From contig NC_087065.1 in assembly GCF_963678635.1 (NCBI RefSeq), positions 14,760,019-14,824,018 of the forward strand: DNA of 64,000 bases. The letters are read 5' to 3'. The stretch comes from Symsagittifera roscoffensis. Taxonomy: Eukaryota; Xenacoelomorpha; Acoela; Convolutidae. The translations under genes and the position numbers were made by a program. Shown here in pieces: positions 1 to 12,482 of this stretch (its first letter is position 1; the number at the start of each line of letters is the position of its first letter). A model generated the notes under the pieces. The model ran no database searches. It was not told the origin of the DNA and saw nothing but the letters and a program-made list of their open reading frames with translations.

Positions 1-470
1 AAATGTTTCTTGGTTGCGCCGTTTCTTCCCTGGTTTGGAAAATTGCGCCGTCTTTGCCTTGATCTGGAGAGTCGCGTTTTCTCCACTTTGGTAGTGGAAG
101 TTGTGCCGTCGCTACCTTGGTCGCGAAATTCGCACCGTCTCCAACGCGTTCGCGAATGTCACGAGTAATTGTTTCGTTGTTGCGCCGTCTCCGCCTTGGT
201 CGCGAAAATCGCGCCGTCTCCAACTCGTTCGTGAAAGTTTGAAATTAGTAAATTTTTGACGCGTCGGAAAGGCCGTTTGCGCCGCTGTTTTTTCGTTTGT
301 GACTTTTCCTGAGTCGCGCCACTTCAACTTTAGTCTCAAAAGGTATACTGCATCTGCTTTGTCTGGAAAATTGCGCCGTCTCCTCCTTGGTTGCGAAAGT
401 CGCGCTGGATCCCACACGGTCGATAGAATTGCGCCGTATTCACCTCGGTTGCGAAGGTCGCAAAAATGCA
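1..470. repeat. CpG-rich minisatellite at left edge of unit 1
   Basis: A degenerate repeat built on a motif close to GCGCCGTCTCCNCCTTGG followed by TCGCGAAA. It is strongly CpG-rich against the surrounding AT-rich DNA. Copies are irregular, roughly 27-50 bases apart. The arginine-rich open frames over it (for example 112-513 on the minus strand) are a by-product of the repeat and not genes. The array probably continues left of the window. Confidence 0.8.
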
Positions 471-718
471 CAAATAGCTTAATTATGTTAAGACTATGCT
501 TAAAAAAGCTCAAAAATTGTTAAAAATTCAGTAAAATTAGTCATGTAAGTAGTGATGTGTTAATTCATAAACGAAAAAAAACTTAAACCAGTTTTCCTAG
601 ATGCCAAAAGAAAATTTTGTGTTTTTAAAAATCATGTTTTTCATAACTATTTACCATTCTTGGCTCCCTATAGATTCTTTCCACTAGTTGAAAGTGGTCG
701 GAGCAACTTTTCGGGGAT

Positions 719-760
719 GTGTGCATTTCTGTGGAGAGGAGGTGAGAAAAATTTTTAATC

Positions 761-806
<46 letters not shown>

Positions 807-1056
807 GAGAGAAAGAGAGAGAGAACCAGTGGTCTTAATTTAACGATATTTGTGAGTCACCCCTGATACAAAAAATTTGATATATTTAGTTAGCAAGCCA
901 GCTCGTTTTTGTTCCGACCATTGAATGTTGTCTTTCTCTCCCCATTTTCGTTGATCGGAACAAAAACGAGCTGGCTTGCAACTAAATATATCAAATATTT
1001 TGTAACAGGGCAATTCCCAAGTATCGTTTAACTAAGACCACTGGCTCTCTCTCTTG

Positions 1057-1110
<54 letters not shown>

Positions 1111-1158
1111 GATTAAAAATTTTTCTCTGCCCCACCTCCTCTCCACAGTAATTCACAC
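719..1158. mobile_element. Foldback element with GA/CT tracts in both arms (copy 1)
   Basis: An imperfect palindrome of about 440 bases. The left arm runs from GTGTGCATTTCTGTGGAG through a GA microsatellite and CCAGTGGTCTTAATT to AGCTCGTTTTTGTTCCGA. The right arm repeats these blocks in reverse: TCGGAACAAAAACGAGCT, AAGACCACTGG, a CT microsatellite, CTCCACAGTAATTCACAC. The centre, about 930-955, is the only unpaired part. The simple repeats sit at mirrored positions, so the whole unit could form one long hairpin. It is best read as a foldback or MITE-like non-autonomous element. No target-site duplication was defined. A second copy lies at 11385-11868. Confidence 0.8.
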
Positions 1159-1429
1159 GGAATGTTATTTTCACTACGGAATGCCATTTTAACTAGTCAT
1201 TCTTGATTTCTAGTTCTACAAATGTCATGGTTATTTTTGATTGATAATTTTTTTCTTCTAGAGTTTTGAAATCTAGACCTAGCTTTTACATTGGAGAGCC
1301 CGGACTCTGAAGAGAAAAAAATCGATTCAATTAAAATTAATATTGTAATTTTATCAAAATTATTATTAATTAAAAGCGCCAAATTGAGATGCTCATACGA
1401 TTTATAATCCATTATAATTATAAAATTTT

Positions 1430-2990
1430 TCGTGGCATCATAATAAATTTTAAATAATTATAACTGATTATAATTTTTGCGGGAACAGTTTTCCCATTTT
1501 TCACATAAACCAACGTTTACGAAAAGCATAAAATATAAGCAATCCAAGTGCAAGGTAGAAGAAAAAATTGGCAAACAAAAATGATTATACACAATTATAA
1601 TCACTAATAATGTATTTTTTCTACTAGTTTAAATGGATTCAGGTGTGTTCTAGTTTTTTTAAATCAACCACCACAAATAGTCATCAGGCAGGGTTGAGTG
1701 ATATGTCATTTTCAAGCCCTTTCAGTCGTGATTTTTTTTCAATTTTTTTTTTCAAAATTTTTTTCTTCGTTTTTCTAGTCACTTTTATTCAAAAACTGTT
1801 TTCCAATTGAATTGTTTTACTATGGCTCTGAAATACGCCTAAGTTTTACTTTTTCATTAGATTTTTTTTATCATAACAAGCGGAACATTTTTGTATTTGT
1901 TTAGTGCTCGGAACATTGTGTGCTACTTGAACAGTAACCGGCTATCCTTGTTGTTGTTTACAAAATGTTTTCCTTAACTGCTTGACACTCTTGATGCAGA
2001 AAATTGATGCATAGGATGCACAAACTTGTGTTTATAAGACATAACTTGGTAAAAACGCGCAAACTAATGTTTTCAGGGAATTGTATGGCCACTCAACTGG
2101 ACAAGTTCGAAGATTCTAAGAATTCATTGCCTGCCACAAAAAAAAACTAACATTGCAGAAATAGAAAAATCATTTCGATAAAAACTCTCAAGTTTTGTCT
2201 AATTTTTTGGGTAGTTCTACAGTTATTTCTTTTTTTAAGCATAAAAATATGAGATATATTAAGATTGTTAACTTTCGAACAAATACATTACGAACCATAA
2301 ATTGAAGTTTTGAGCTGTTTTGGAAGACTATTTGGCACACGAAAACTCCCATCTGAATTGGTTAAACTAAAAAACCAAAGCAAGCTTTGAAAACAACTTT
2401 TTGCATTTTAATTCTAACTTATCCTAAGACATAGTTCCATTAAACATACACTACTATACAAATTAAATGCGAAACAAAACTGCTACTGCTTGCATCACGG
2501 CGAAGCCCTGAATGTTTCGACTGCCTTGTAATAAACTGCCATGTAAAAAAAAATGAAAGTTTTATTTTCTATAATTTGAAATTTTTTATGAAAATCATCA
2601 CCCCACACGCCATATAAAGTTTAATGGGATAGGTTTTGCTCCTTGGAACAAATCACTTATGGCAAATAAGCTTCTCTCAACCAATTTGGAACAATTTTAG
2701 GACAGATTAATTATCCGCTTACTCTTTAATAGCGCTAAATATATCGCGCGTTAATTGTCCCAAATTGGCCAAAATGGCAATTTTTAAACTCCCATAACTT
2801 TACTAAAAGTGATCAAAGGTGAAATATCTTTTCCAATTTGAGCTCAGGACAACAATATCTTTTGAATGATATAAAAAAAATTTCGTCAAAAATGCCTAGT
2901 TAAAGGGTCGAAATTTGTCTGAAATAAAAAAAACCCACCCCGAGCACAAGTCGGAACAGAAAGCTTTGACTCTCTCACAAATGAAGATTT
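1430..2990. repeat. AT-rich dispersed repeat family, copy in unit 1
   Basis: Non-coding AT-rich sequence with recurring blocks found elsewhere in the window. A block near 1690 (GGTTGAGTGATATGTCATT) matches about 26020. A block near 1905-1950 (GGAACATTGTGTGCTACTTG) resembles about 26430. A block near 2490-2540 (GCGAAGCCCTGAATGTTTCG) matches about 31370 and, in reverse, 30785-30810. A block near 2600-2900 matches 30390-30680 in reverse. It has no intact ORF, so it is an old non-autonomous repeat or a mosaic of them. Its paralog in unit 2 is at about 12483-13980. Confidence 0.6.
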
Positions 2991-3438
2991 TCATAAAACA
3001 TTTTGGGCAACATTCACTATAAACAAAATTTAAACGAACTTTTTACATATACCAACACAAAGTGAGCTACAATATTTGAATTTACTTAATTGAACTTATA
3101 AAAATGAACTGTTCAGTGTGACAAATTTACTAAATTTACTCAAAAAAAAACTCACAGAATTCTTTCTCACATTTTCACGCGTTTCAAAAAGTTCAGGGGG
3201 GATTTTGAAAACTGGCATTTCAGACCCAGAAAAAACTGTTAAGCGCTTAAAAAATTTTAAGCAAATGAGATTTTCAAATAGGGTTTTTCAGATCATTTGT
3301 TGGCGGTCGTTGTAAAAGTTTGGTTAAGACCTGAGCAATTCTTTTTCGAAATGGTCTTTCATAGAGATGTGTTATATTTTAGAGGGTTCAATTCTATGAA
3401 ACCGACAGAAAGGAGAATTCTTGGGCTGGATTTATGTA

Positions 3439-4418
3439 TATACTTTGAAGTTGTGAATAATATTAGGGGTTTGTTATGTCATCTGATAGGGTTTTATTTT
3501 TTAAGAATAAGTAAAAAATGATTTTCCTGGTGAAGGGTATGATTGAACGTTTGAAGAAGATAATCTAGATAGGGTCGAGAGGGATATGGGTTGTCTAAGA
3601 GCTCCTGCTTGTCGGTTCCTTAAGAGCTAGAAAAAAAAGATATCATTACGTGAACAAAAAATCTGAAGTGGGTTGGTTCAATGAAAAATTGGGTTAGAAA
3701 AAAATGTGTATGGAGGTGAAAAACAGTCCAAAAAACTTTGCAAATAAGATGCGTGCTCGTCTAATAACTTAAACGTAAAAGCCGCAACGGGTATAGACTC
3801 CTATTTCTGTGAACGAATACACTCTGCAAAAAACATTGTGTGTTACATAGTCAATTTATCCCATACATACCCATACATGATAGAACCAATTTTTTTAGTC
3901 TTGTACGTGGAGTAAACTATAAATGTTGAAATGTGACATTCATCGTTGGTGGTGCTTTTCCCTTTTTAGATATTTGAAATGTGTCAGAAAATCGTGCTAC
4001 TGTGGAGAGTTTATGCAAATTCTGATTGAAAAATTTCTGTTAGTTTCTGTCCTTTCCCTGAGTATATACCTATTGGTTGTAAAATAAAATTCAAGTTTCA
4101 GGCTGTATTTTTAATCTTTGAGGTGAAAATATCTGAAATGCTTTCATTCGTGTTAGATACGGTATTAACAAAGTTTTTTTGTCACTATGTTCTCGTTGAA
4201 ATTCTTTCAATCCATGTTCTGAGTTTCAAAATATTCTTTGTAATAGTTTTGTGAACCACTTGGAACTGCTATGTCCCATGTCCCATGAGTGGGGCCTTCA
4301 TAATAATGTATCATCAATTGTTTTTGTTTTGTAATAGAATGTAACTCACCGGTAACATTGTTTTTCTTCACAAATATTTAATGGGGATATTTATTTTGGA
4401 ACTTATAAGAAACCAAAA
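3439..4418. repeat. Near-identical tract shared by the two units
   Basis: Aligned with 14478-15457 this ~980-base block differs at only about three positions, and 3439-4099 is identical over 661 bases. The flanks differ roughly every 20-40 bases. No convincing protein-coding exon or RNA gene was recognised in it. It may be a gene-conversion tract or a constrained non-coding segment. Confidence 0.7.
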
Positions 4419-5009
4419 ACAAATTCCATCCTAATCAATAAATTTTGATCTGTTTGCTGATAAAAATACATTTTGCTTCTGAGATTTTTAATACTGCCAG
4501 AGCCAGTGACTGTAGAACTTGTGTTTTAATTAAACAAGTTAGTTTTTAGAGAATTTTAACTTTAAGAGAGAAATCTCATGAATATTTAAAATCTAACTTC
4601 TTATATAGTTGTGAATGATGATGAAAACCTTGTTGTGTTTATCGTCGCTAATTCGTGTTTTCGAGTACTATGTGTTCTGATACTTTTTTCCTTTGTCTAC
4701 TTGACGCGATTTTCGTGATATTGCAGTTTTGGGTAAAGTTTGTCCTCGTGTTTTTTTTGATCGAATGGGATCGACTTTTTATCATTTGTGTAAAGATTTT
4801 TGTAATAACGGTATGTGGTAAGGAAAACTTGGGTTCAAACTAACTTGATCGTTTATAAATAGCAGACGAAATACTCCTATTTCATCCGTCTGTGTTTCAA
4901 TTCACGTATGAATTGATCTTTTTAGGTGAATTTTCCATTCAAAAAACATTATTTCTTGACTTTTATTTTTGCATTAATACGGATTGATTCATTTATTGTA
5001 TGATTTTCC

Positions 5010-6377
5010 ATGTTGCTTTAATATGCCTTTCGATTCTGCACTTGAAACTAGTACAACATCAATTCCTAAATCTGGCGGTTATGGTTTATTTTGTATCGAT
5101 GACGTTTTCCACCTGAAATGGTTCTCACCTTGTTTTTGTATTTTCGTTTCAGACTTTTTAAATTTGATCATGTTATGATTTCTTACACTATTTGGTGCGT
5201 GTTTTTCTTTATAAGAATACATTTGTTTCTTATTGTTGAGATAAAAATTTGGGACAGACATGATTTGTCAGTCTCAGGCGTATGAGCGGTTTTGTTTGTA
5301 AAATGGTTACTGACTATTTATTAGGCATGATCTCTTTCAGTTTTTCTTTTGGTAACTGTCTGGCCAATTATATCAATCTCTTTAATATGATCACCTAGAG
5401 TTGTTTTAGATTTATGGTAGACGACCTTTTATCAGACCGAGCTTTCACCAGAAAAGTTCTAACATGGACCTATTACCAGACTCGAAAAACAAATTTGATT
5501 GACAGATGTATTGACGCCTTTTAGTTTGGTTAAAGACAAAGATTTTCCGGTTTCTCAACAAAATTTTTATTGAAGCTTTCACTTTTTTGAATTTAATTTA
5601 TTTCAATTGTTGCATTGTGTTCTGGTAAAAGGTCGGTCTGTTAAAAAGATGGTCTGGTAAAAGACCTAGCCCCATATTTTTTGTGTTTCATATCTATTGC
5701 TACTATAATTCCAGAAAAAATTGGGATATTTTGCTTAGCGTTTTGTTTGTCACTATATTCAGCTTTGCTGTGTCCGATTCTTTGAAAAATAGATTACTTT
5801 TAAAATTGAGGTTTTTTCTAAAAACTGACACTTTGTAGTTTGGTTGATCATGCTATTTCATATTCATTTGTACTTCATTTTGTGAATCATGGCTTCGTGA
5901 ATATTACAAATTAGTTTCTTGTTTTCTAGTTTTACATTTTTTTGATTGATTTATCTTTTCTACTAATGTTTCAAAAAATAGGTCTGGTATGGGTTTTTGT
6001 ATTGGAGAAGGGAAGGTTAATCGTTTTTTAATTGTTCATTTTTCCTAGCTATCGGCTTACTGTTATCACTAAAGTTTTTATAAATTTTGTATTTTTAAAT
6101 TGGATTTTCAGTGATTGGGCTTTTGTATTAGTTTTTCTATCCTAATTGCTCTTTGCTTTTCCGTTTCATTGGTAAGTAGTCTTATTTAACTTCATCGGTC
6201 TCCTAGATCTTGTTGTTTTTTTAATCGATTTTTAAGAATTCTTGTAGAGTTTTTCTAATTCTTTTTAGTTTTCATTAGTAAAACTGAAAAAAATTGAGGC
6301 AGCATCTGAGATTCTTTGAATTAATGCTGTCGATCTGTATATCTTTTTTCAATAGTGTGTTTATAGATTTTGTTTCT
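5010..6377. other. Segment present only in unit 1 (indel relative to unit 2)
   Basis: Unit 2 passes directly from the equivalent of about 5009 to that of about 6378, near 16057-16063. This ~1.37 kb is therefore either an insertion in unit 1 or a deletion from unit 2. It is AT-rich with no convincing ORF. Inside it, short inverted blocks related to GACCTTTTATCAGACC occur at about 5422-5440 and in reverse at 5624-5665, which could mark a small MITE-like insertion of ~250 bases. Confidence 0.65.
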
Positions 6378-7279
6378 GTTCAAATTTAATTTTTTTACTC
6401 AATTTAAATAGTTTTCTTCTGAGTATTCGGGATACGTTCTCGTTATAACTGCTAAATGTTATCTGAAGCTATAGGTTTGGTTTGGTTTTCTGATCATCTT
6501 AGCATTTCATTAGGTTTGGGTTTCTTAACATTTGAACCAGTAGCGTGCCGAGGGGGAGGCGTACTGGTTATATGGGTATTGTTCTTTGTTTCAAAATTTT
6601 CTGTTGTGTTGACACTCCTGTATTCTCCAGTTTAGCGAAGGGGATGTGTATAAAATTTGTTTAGCTATTTTTCGTGATTAGCCCTTTCTTTGCATCTTTT
6701 CAACTTTTCAAGGGCAACTACTTGTGTTTAAAATTACAAATTTTCATCATCTAAGACTGGTTGGGTCATTTTGTTGTGATTGGTTTCGTGGATGTCATGG
6801 CTTTTAGTTTTGAGGTCGCTAATTTCTTTACTGAACATGATTGTTCTAGTGACCTTTTGTATTTAAATATATTGTTTCTGTATTCCATTCTTTTTTTGGT
6901 TTTTTTTGAAGATATAATTGTGTGGTGCTTGTATGGAATGGTTTTTTTTAATTGATTGCTATTGCAAAATAAAGAGTTCAAATTTTTTATCATGAAATGT
7001 TTGCCTACATAGTTTCATAAGTGCTACTTTTGGCAATAATTGTAACTGTGCGTTTATTTGAGTTTTCTTGAAACGGTTTGATTTTGCTGCCGATTGTAAC
7101 TTTGATTGATTTACTGCTTGTGGAATTTTTTAGACTGTAATTTAGTGGTTAGAACTAGAATATATTGGTAAAACATCATCAATAGTTTTCTCTTTCGTAA
7201 GAGATCACTCTAATCTGCGAATAAAACTGGAACGTATTGTTTTCAGAGGGCCTGTCCTGAATCTTTTGTAATCATACCT

Positions 7280-8300
7280 TGACACTCGCTATCTATGCCT
7301 CGAAGCAAACTCTTTCAAGACCGAACTCAAACTGGTATCTTTTGCAGTACCTCAGTGATCTATCCGTGGCCCACTTTCAATCACACTTTACATAACGATC
7401 TTCAAATAGCCACAAAAAACACAGGGGTACTTTTGTATGCTGATAATACTGTTCAGAAATCCAAAAAAAAACAAAGAATTTTTTGATATCGCACATCAAT
7501 TGGCTTCGCTCGAAGTAAATGATTGGTTAAAATAAAACAAAATGACACTAGACACTAAAAGTCAACGAAACCAAGACCATGGACCACTGTCGGACCCAAA
7601 AATCTGAAAAAAATTTGTCACTTTTTTTGACTGACACCCAAAAAGAAGATGTGAAAGTATCTTGGAATTCATCTCGACCATAATTTGAGTTTTTGTCAGC
7701 ATAGTGATCAATTAAAAAACGTTTTGCAATTCTGTTGAGTGTTTTTTCAATTGAGAACAATTCTAACAGGACAGCAATTGATATTTGCGTATAAAAATTA
7801 TGTGCAACTAATCATCCAATATTAAGTTTTAGCTTATGCGAACACCGACAAAATCAAACTTTTAGAACTAAAAATGAAAATCAAAAAGCTGATTAGATTT
7901 TTTTTTATAACCTCAGGATGGATTGAATCACCGAGGTGTTGCATGAAAACAAAATTTATAGCGTAAGAGATTGTTTTGCGTACAAAAATCCGAAACTAAC
8001 CGGGACAATTATTCGAAAAGAGTGCCAAGTTGATCCAATGAGATATGCCATCACTGAACAAGAGTGAAACGTGCTAATTTCAAAAATTCAATCAATTCAA
8101 AAGTTATATATGAACAGAAATAAACTCAACAGAGTGTCGATTACAGCTTAACTTCAAAAAAAAACTGTTTTTGTTGTAAATTTTCATCCCGCCTGGGTAA
8201 GTTTTTTGAAATTGGCTTCTCGATCTCAATTGAATAACTTGAATCATAAGCTATTGGATCCTTACATTCCAGGAATTAGGATTTTACTGGGCATTTTTTG
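7280..8300 (+). pseudogene. Non-LTR (LINE) reverse transcriptase fragment, unit 1
   Basis: Reading across frames on the plus strand gives the end of a LINE reverse transcriptase. It shows a decayed VPQGS-like block followed by NDLQIATKNTGVLLYADN, where YADN stands for the catalytic YADD. Then come a VNDWLK/NKMTLD-like block and a thumb-like region with LSF.QHS and YAN.DKIKLLELK-like patches. The second aspartate of YADD is replaced, the VPQGS glycine codon is a stop in this copy, and there are several frameshifts, so it is dead. The upstream endonuclease domain was not found. The family is a Jockey/CR1-like LINE by motif, but the exact clade cannot be set from this fragment. Confidence 0.75.
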
Positions 8301-9571
8301 AGACATTATTTTTGCCAATTATGCAGAAATTATTTCTGTTGATTTCCAGGTTATGGGTAGAAAAAACTATCCGAGAAAACCTAAAATATATTATTTTATT
8401 TGAAGAGGTTTAAAATGTGAAAATAAAGAGGTTTATAATTAATAAACGTTTACCGGTAGAGCGGTCCATTGCATTGAATCTACGAAGTTAACTAATTTTC
8501 TGGTTTCCGCTTAATGAGACACCTAAAAACAGGCCGTGCTGGTCTAATGGTGTTCTACCAAACAATTCCAATATGTATTTGTAAAGATTTTTTGAATAAC
8601 TGTGTAACTAGATAAACATTTGAATATGAATCTCATTAAATGATTACTAGAGATTGATATCTTTTCTAATTGCAAAAATTGCTGATGTGAAACAATTTAG
8701 CGTTCTTTGAGTCAATTTGAACTTTTAAGTTTTTTAATCGAGTCAATTTGAACTTTTAAGTTTTTTATTCGCGATCTAAATGTTGCTGAATTGGGGCTAC
8801 TTTTTGGATTGAATTGTACGGTCTACTCCAGCTAGTGCGGGCTTTGTAGCATTGTGCAGTTTCAATTTGAAAGAGTGTTTTAAAGCTTTTTAAAGTGTTT
8901 TATTTTCAGAAGAAAATTTCTGGATTCTGGTGGAAATTTTAATTTTTGTAAGAAAAAAATCCAAAAAAACCACGAGAAAGTTTTTTCAAAACTCTTTTTT
9001 TAGCGATACTTCTAGATTTTGATTGAAACCTTCAAGAATTTGATCTAAAAAACCTGAGATAAAAGTTATTTTGTTTCTGATTGCTGCTTGAACTGAGTTT
9101 TCCGAAGGTGAAGAGTTAGATTTTTTTATCATCGAGTAATGTACTGAATTTGGTGACTGTGCTTCGTAGATTGAAAAAAAAATTATATGCCACTGCATAC
9201 TTATCTGTTTAGACAATATCATTCAATGTTTGTTAATCATGGCTGGTGAATTTTTTTTTGTGCGGTTATGCCATATAAGTCTTGCAATTGACAAAATTCT
9301 ATCCTGTAGTCAAAACAAAGTGTTCTTTTTTTAGGTCGTGAGTATTGATTTTGAATGGTATAGGAACAAAAAAAAACTGTTTTACCAAATTGAAATAAAA
9401 TCTAAGAGGGTAGTATAATTTTTTATCATTTTTTTATGTTTAGGAAAAAACGGCCTTAGGCCTAACTTATCATAGTACCAAATTTTTAACAATGTTTTAG
9501 AGAAAAAAAAACATTAAAGTCTTTCCATGTCCAATTACAGTATGTTGACACAGTGTATTTGTCCCTAAAAA

Positions 9572-9592
9572 GATATATATATATATATATAA
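9572..9592. repeat. (AT)n microsatellite, unit 1
   Basis: About ten AT dinucleotides. The same locus in unit 2 (19282-19336) has about twenty-seven, so the tract changed length after the duplication. Confidence 0.9.
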
Positions 9593-10186
9593 TGTAATTT
9601 TTGAACTAACGTTTTTTTCTATACTGTTCCATATTGTTACCGATCCTTCAAATGTAAGTCTTGGCTTTTGTTATACACCGTGAGACTGGTAGGTATATTC
9701 GGATTACGCAACCTGCGCTTATTTATGAATAGTGGGACTTTTTTGATTGCTCATTATACTTGACTACTTTGATTATGTAGTCAGTTAAAATTTTTGATTC
9801 TGTTGGTTTGATTTTGTTGGCAACTTTGAAACTAAACCGCAAGAAATTGTATGCAGGGAAGTTTTCTCATACAGTTTTAGACTACTAGATTAGGTGTAGT
9901 CTCATAATAGGATCAGGTTATATTTTAATGGTTGTGCATAGTCTATAGATACAACAAATTCTCCAAAAAATTCAACCGTTTCTTTTTATTAGGTTGTTGA
10001 CCTTTCAGATTTGGTAGAATTTATCTTTCATCTATGCTCGATATTTTTTTATTTCAATCCAGATGCTTTTTAAGCAGCATGCCTAGACCTTTCCGGTTAA
10101 GCTTAGTGGTACAAGCTGCATGTGAGCACTTCTTTTTGCTTTTTGCTGTTTTCTGAGGATCTATTAAATCGTTAAGAGACAAACTT

Positions 10187-11130
10187 CGCTTTGGTAGTGG
10201 AAGTTGTGCCGTCGCTACCTTGGTCGCAAAAGTCGCACCGTCTCAACGCGTTCGCGAACGTCACGAGTAATTGTTTCTTGGTTGCGCCGTCTCCGCCCTG
10301 GTCGCAAAAATCTTGCCTTTTCCGGTTTGATCACTAAAATCGAAAGAAATTCATTTTCTGGGTTGCGCCATCTTCGCCTTGAGCGCGAAAGTCACACTGC
10401 CTCCACCTTGGTTGCGACAATCGCGCCGTATCCTTCTCGGTCTCAAACTTTGAAAGGAAAATTTTGTATCGCGCCGTCTACACCTTGGTCGCAAAAGTAT
10501 TGTCTTTTCCACGTCGATCGCTAAAAAAAATCGTTTTCTGGGTCGCATTGTCTCCGCTTTTTTCTGGAACATCGCGCCTTCTTCGCCTGACTGCAAAAAA
10601 TGTATCATCTCCAACCTCGTCGCAAAAGCCGTGCCGTAACCACCTGTCGCGAGGGTCGCAAGGAAATGTTTCTTGGTTGCGCCGTTTCTTCCCTGGTTTG
10701 GAAAACTGCGCCGTCTTTGCCTTGATCTGGAGAGTCGCGTTTTCTCCGCTTTGGTAGTGGAAGTTGTGCCGTCGCTACCTTGGTCGCGAAAGTCGCACCG
10801 TCTCCAACGCGTTCGCGAACGTCACGAGTAATTGTTTCTTGGTTGCGCCGTCTCCGCCTTGGTCGCGAAAATCGCGCCGTCTCCAACTCGTTCGTGAAAG
10901 TTTGAAATTAGTAAATTTTTGACGCGTCGAACAGGCCGGTTGCGCCGCTGGTTTTTTCGTTTGTGACGTTTCCTGAGTCGCGCCACTTCCACTTTAGTCT
11001 CAAAAAGTATACTGTATCTGCTTTGTCTGGAAAATTGCGCCGTCTCCTCCTTGGTTGCGAAAGTCGCGCTGGATTCCACACGGTCGTTAGAATTGCGCCG
11101 TATTCACCTCGGTTGCGAAGGTCGCAAAAA
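10187..11130. repeat. CpG-rich minisatellite array between the two units
   Basis: About 940 bases of the degenerate GCGCCGTCTCC / TTGGTCGCGAAA repeat, spaced irregularly (27-52 bases between the GCCGTCT-like cores). It contains longer internal repeats: the block from GGTAGTGGAAGTTGTGCCGT onward appears at about 83, 10193 and 10755. Arginine- and threonine-rich open frames on both strands here are repeat artefacts. Its position at the junction of the duplicated units makes it a candidate site for the unequal exchange that made the duplication. Confidence 0.85.
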
Positions 11131-11384
11131 TGCACAAAAAGCTTAATTATGTTAAAACTATGCTTAAGAAAGCTCAAAAATTGTTAAAATTTTAGTAAAA
11201 TCAGTCATGTAAATAGTGATTTCTTAATTCACAAACGAAAAAAAAAACTTAAACCAGTTTTCGTAGATGCCAAGAGAAAATTTTGTGTTTTTAAAAATCA
11301 GGTTTTTCATAACTATTTACCATTTTTGGCTCACTATAGATTCTTTCCACTAGTTGAAAGTATTCGGAGCAACTTTTCGGGGAT

Positions 11385-11432
11385 GTGTGCATTTTTGTGG
11401 AGAGGAGGTGAGGCAGAGAAAAATTTTTAATC

Positions 11433-11467
<35 letters not shown>

Positions 11468-11468
11468 T

Positions 11469-11507
<39 letters not shown>

Positions 11508-11738
11508 ACCAGTGGTCTTAATTTAACAAAATTTGTGAGTCGCCCTGTTACAAAAAATTTGACATATTTAGTTTGCAAGCCAGCTCATTTTTGTTCCGAC
11601 CATTGAATGTTGTCGTTCTCTCCCCATTTTCAATGATCGGAACAAAAACGAGCTGGCTTGCAACTAAATATATCAAATATTTTGCAACAGGGCAATTCCC
11701 AAGTATCGTTTAACTAAGACCACTGGCTCTCTCTCTTG

Positions 11739-11780
<42 letters not shown>

Positions 11781-11787
11781 TTCTTTC

Positions 11788-11823
<36 letters not shown>

Positions 11824-11868
11824 TAAAAGTTTTTCTCTGCCCTACCTCCTCTCCACAGTAATTCACAC
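11385..11868. mobile_element. Foldback element with GA/CT tracts in both arms (copy 2)
   Basis: Copy of the 719-1158 foldback within unit 2, about 485 bases because the GA and CT tracts are longer. The same mirrored blocks are present: GTGTGCATTTTTGTGGAG against CTCCACAGTAATTCACAC, CCAGTGGTCTTAATT against AAGACCACTGG, and the AGCTCRTTTTTGTTCCGA pair at the centre. The leucine/serine-rich open frame at 11291-11578 (minus) is produced by the CT tract. Confidence 0.8.
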
Positions 11869-12196
11869 GGAATGTTATTTTTACAACGGAATGCCATTTT
11901 AACTAGTCATTCTTGATTTCTATTTCTACAAATGTCTTAGTTATTTTTGGTTGATAAATTTTTTCTTCTAGAGTTTTGAAATCTAGACCTAGCTTTTACA
12001 TTGTAGAGTCCGGACTCTGAGGAGAAAATAATCGATTCAATTAAATTTAACATAGTAATTTTATCAAAATTATAACTAATTAAAAGTGCCAAATTGATAT
12101 GCTCATACGATTTATAATCCATTATAATTATAAAATTTTTCGTGACATCATAATAAATTTTAAATAATTATAACTGATTATAATTTTTGCGGGAAC

Positions 12197-12482
12197 TACA
12201 CATAATCTCTTATAATCTCTCATCATCTCTTATAATCTCTTATGATATCTTGTAATTTCTTATAATCTATTATAATCCATGAGCTCTTGTCACTCTTTAA
12301 TTCATCTGAACAAAAAAAAACCACGAAACAAAAGTTTCATAGAGATCTCTTCATATTAATTGAAAGAATCCGGCGGTAGACGAAATATAACTCTTCTATA
12401 TATTTTATGAAACACCTATTATCGAATCGCAATGAAAAAGAAAATAGCTATACACTTGAATTGATTTCAAAACTGTTAAAAC
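12197..12482. repeat. Unit 2-specific segment with ~10-bp TTATAATCTC repeats
   Basis: Unit 1 goes directly from TTTTGCGGGAAC to AGTTTTCCC at about 1491, whereas unit 2 has ~286 extra bases. The first ~90 bases (12200-12290) are a degenerate tandem of a decamer close to TTATAATCTC, about eight copies. The rest is unique AT-rich sequence. There is no ORF. Confidence 0.7.

Larger units (their letters stand above)
1..10186. repeat. Tandem segmental duplication, unit 1
   Basis: Positions 1-10186 align in the same orientation with 10664-21593; base 1 matches base 10664 and the shared sequence ends just after the AAACTT at 10181-10186 and about 21588-21593. Unit 1 probably extends left of the window, because the minisatellite between the copies is the same kind of sequence found at base 1. 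The copies differ by many SNPs and by large indels: 5010-6377 is present only here, while 12197-12482 and 19424-21082 are present only in unit 2. A 31-bp direct duplication at 8709-8770 is also private to this unit. No host gene was recognised inside it; contents are the minisatellite, a foldback, a dispersed AT-rich repeat and a dead LINE fragment. The stretches 6400-7280 and 8300-9570 hold nothing recognisable. Confidence 0.93.

Noticed and set aside
112-513. Arginine-rich open frames over the minisatellite (also 10204-11187 on both strands)
   Set aside because: They are translations of a short CpG-rich repeat, open in several frames at once, with no domain or start context.
4984-5178. GLFCIDDV motif resembling an RT YxDD box
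   Set aside because: No other RT block nearby in any frame; chance match in AT-rich sequence.
11291-11578. 95-codon Leu/Ser-rich frame
   Set aside because: Produced by a CT/GA microsatellite; the mirrored tract gives similar frames.
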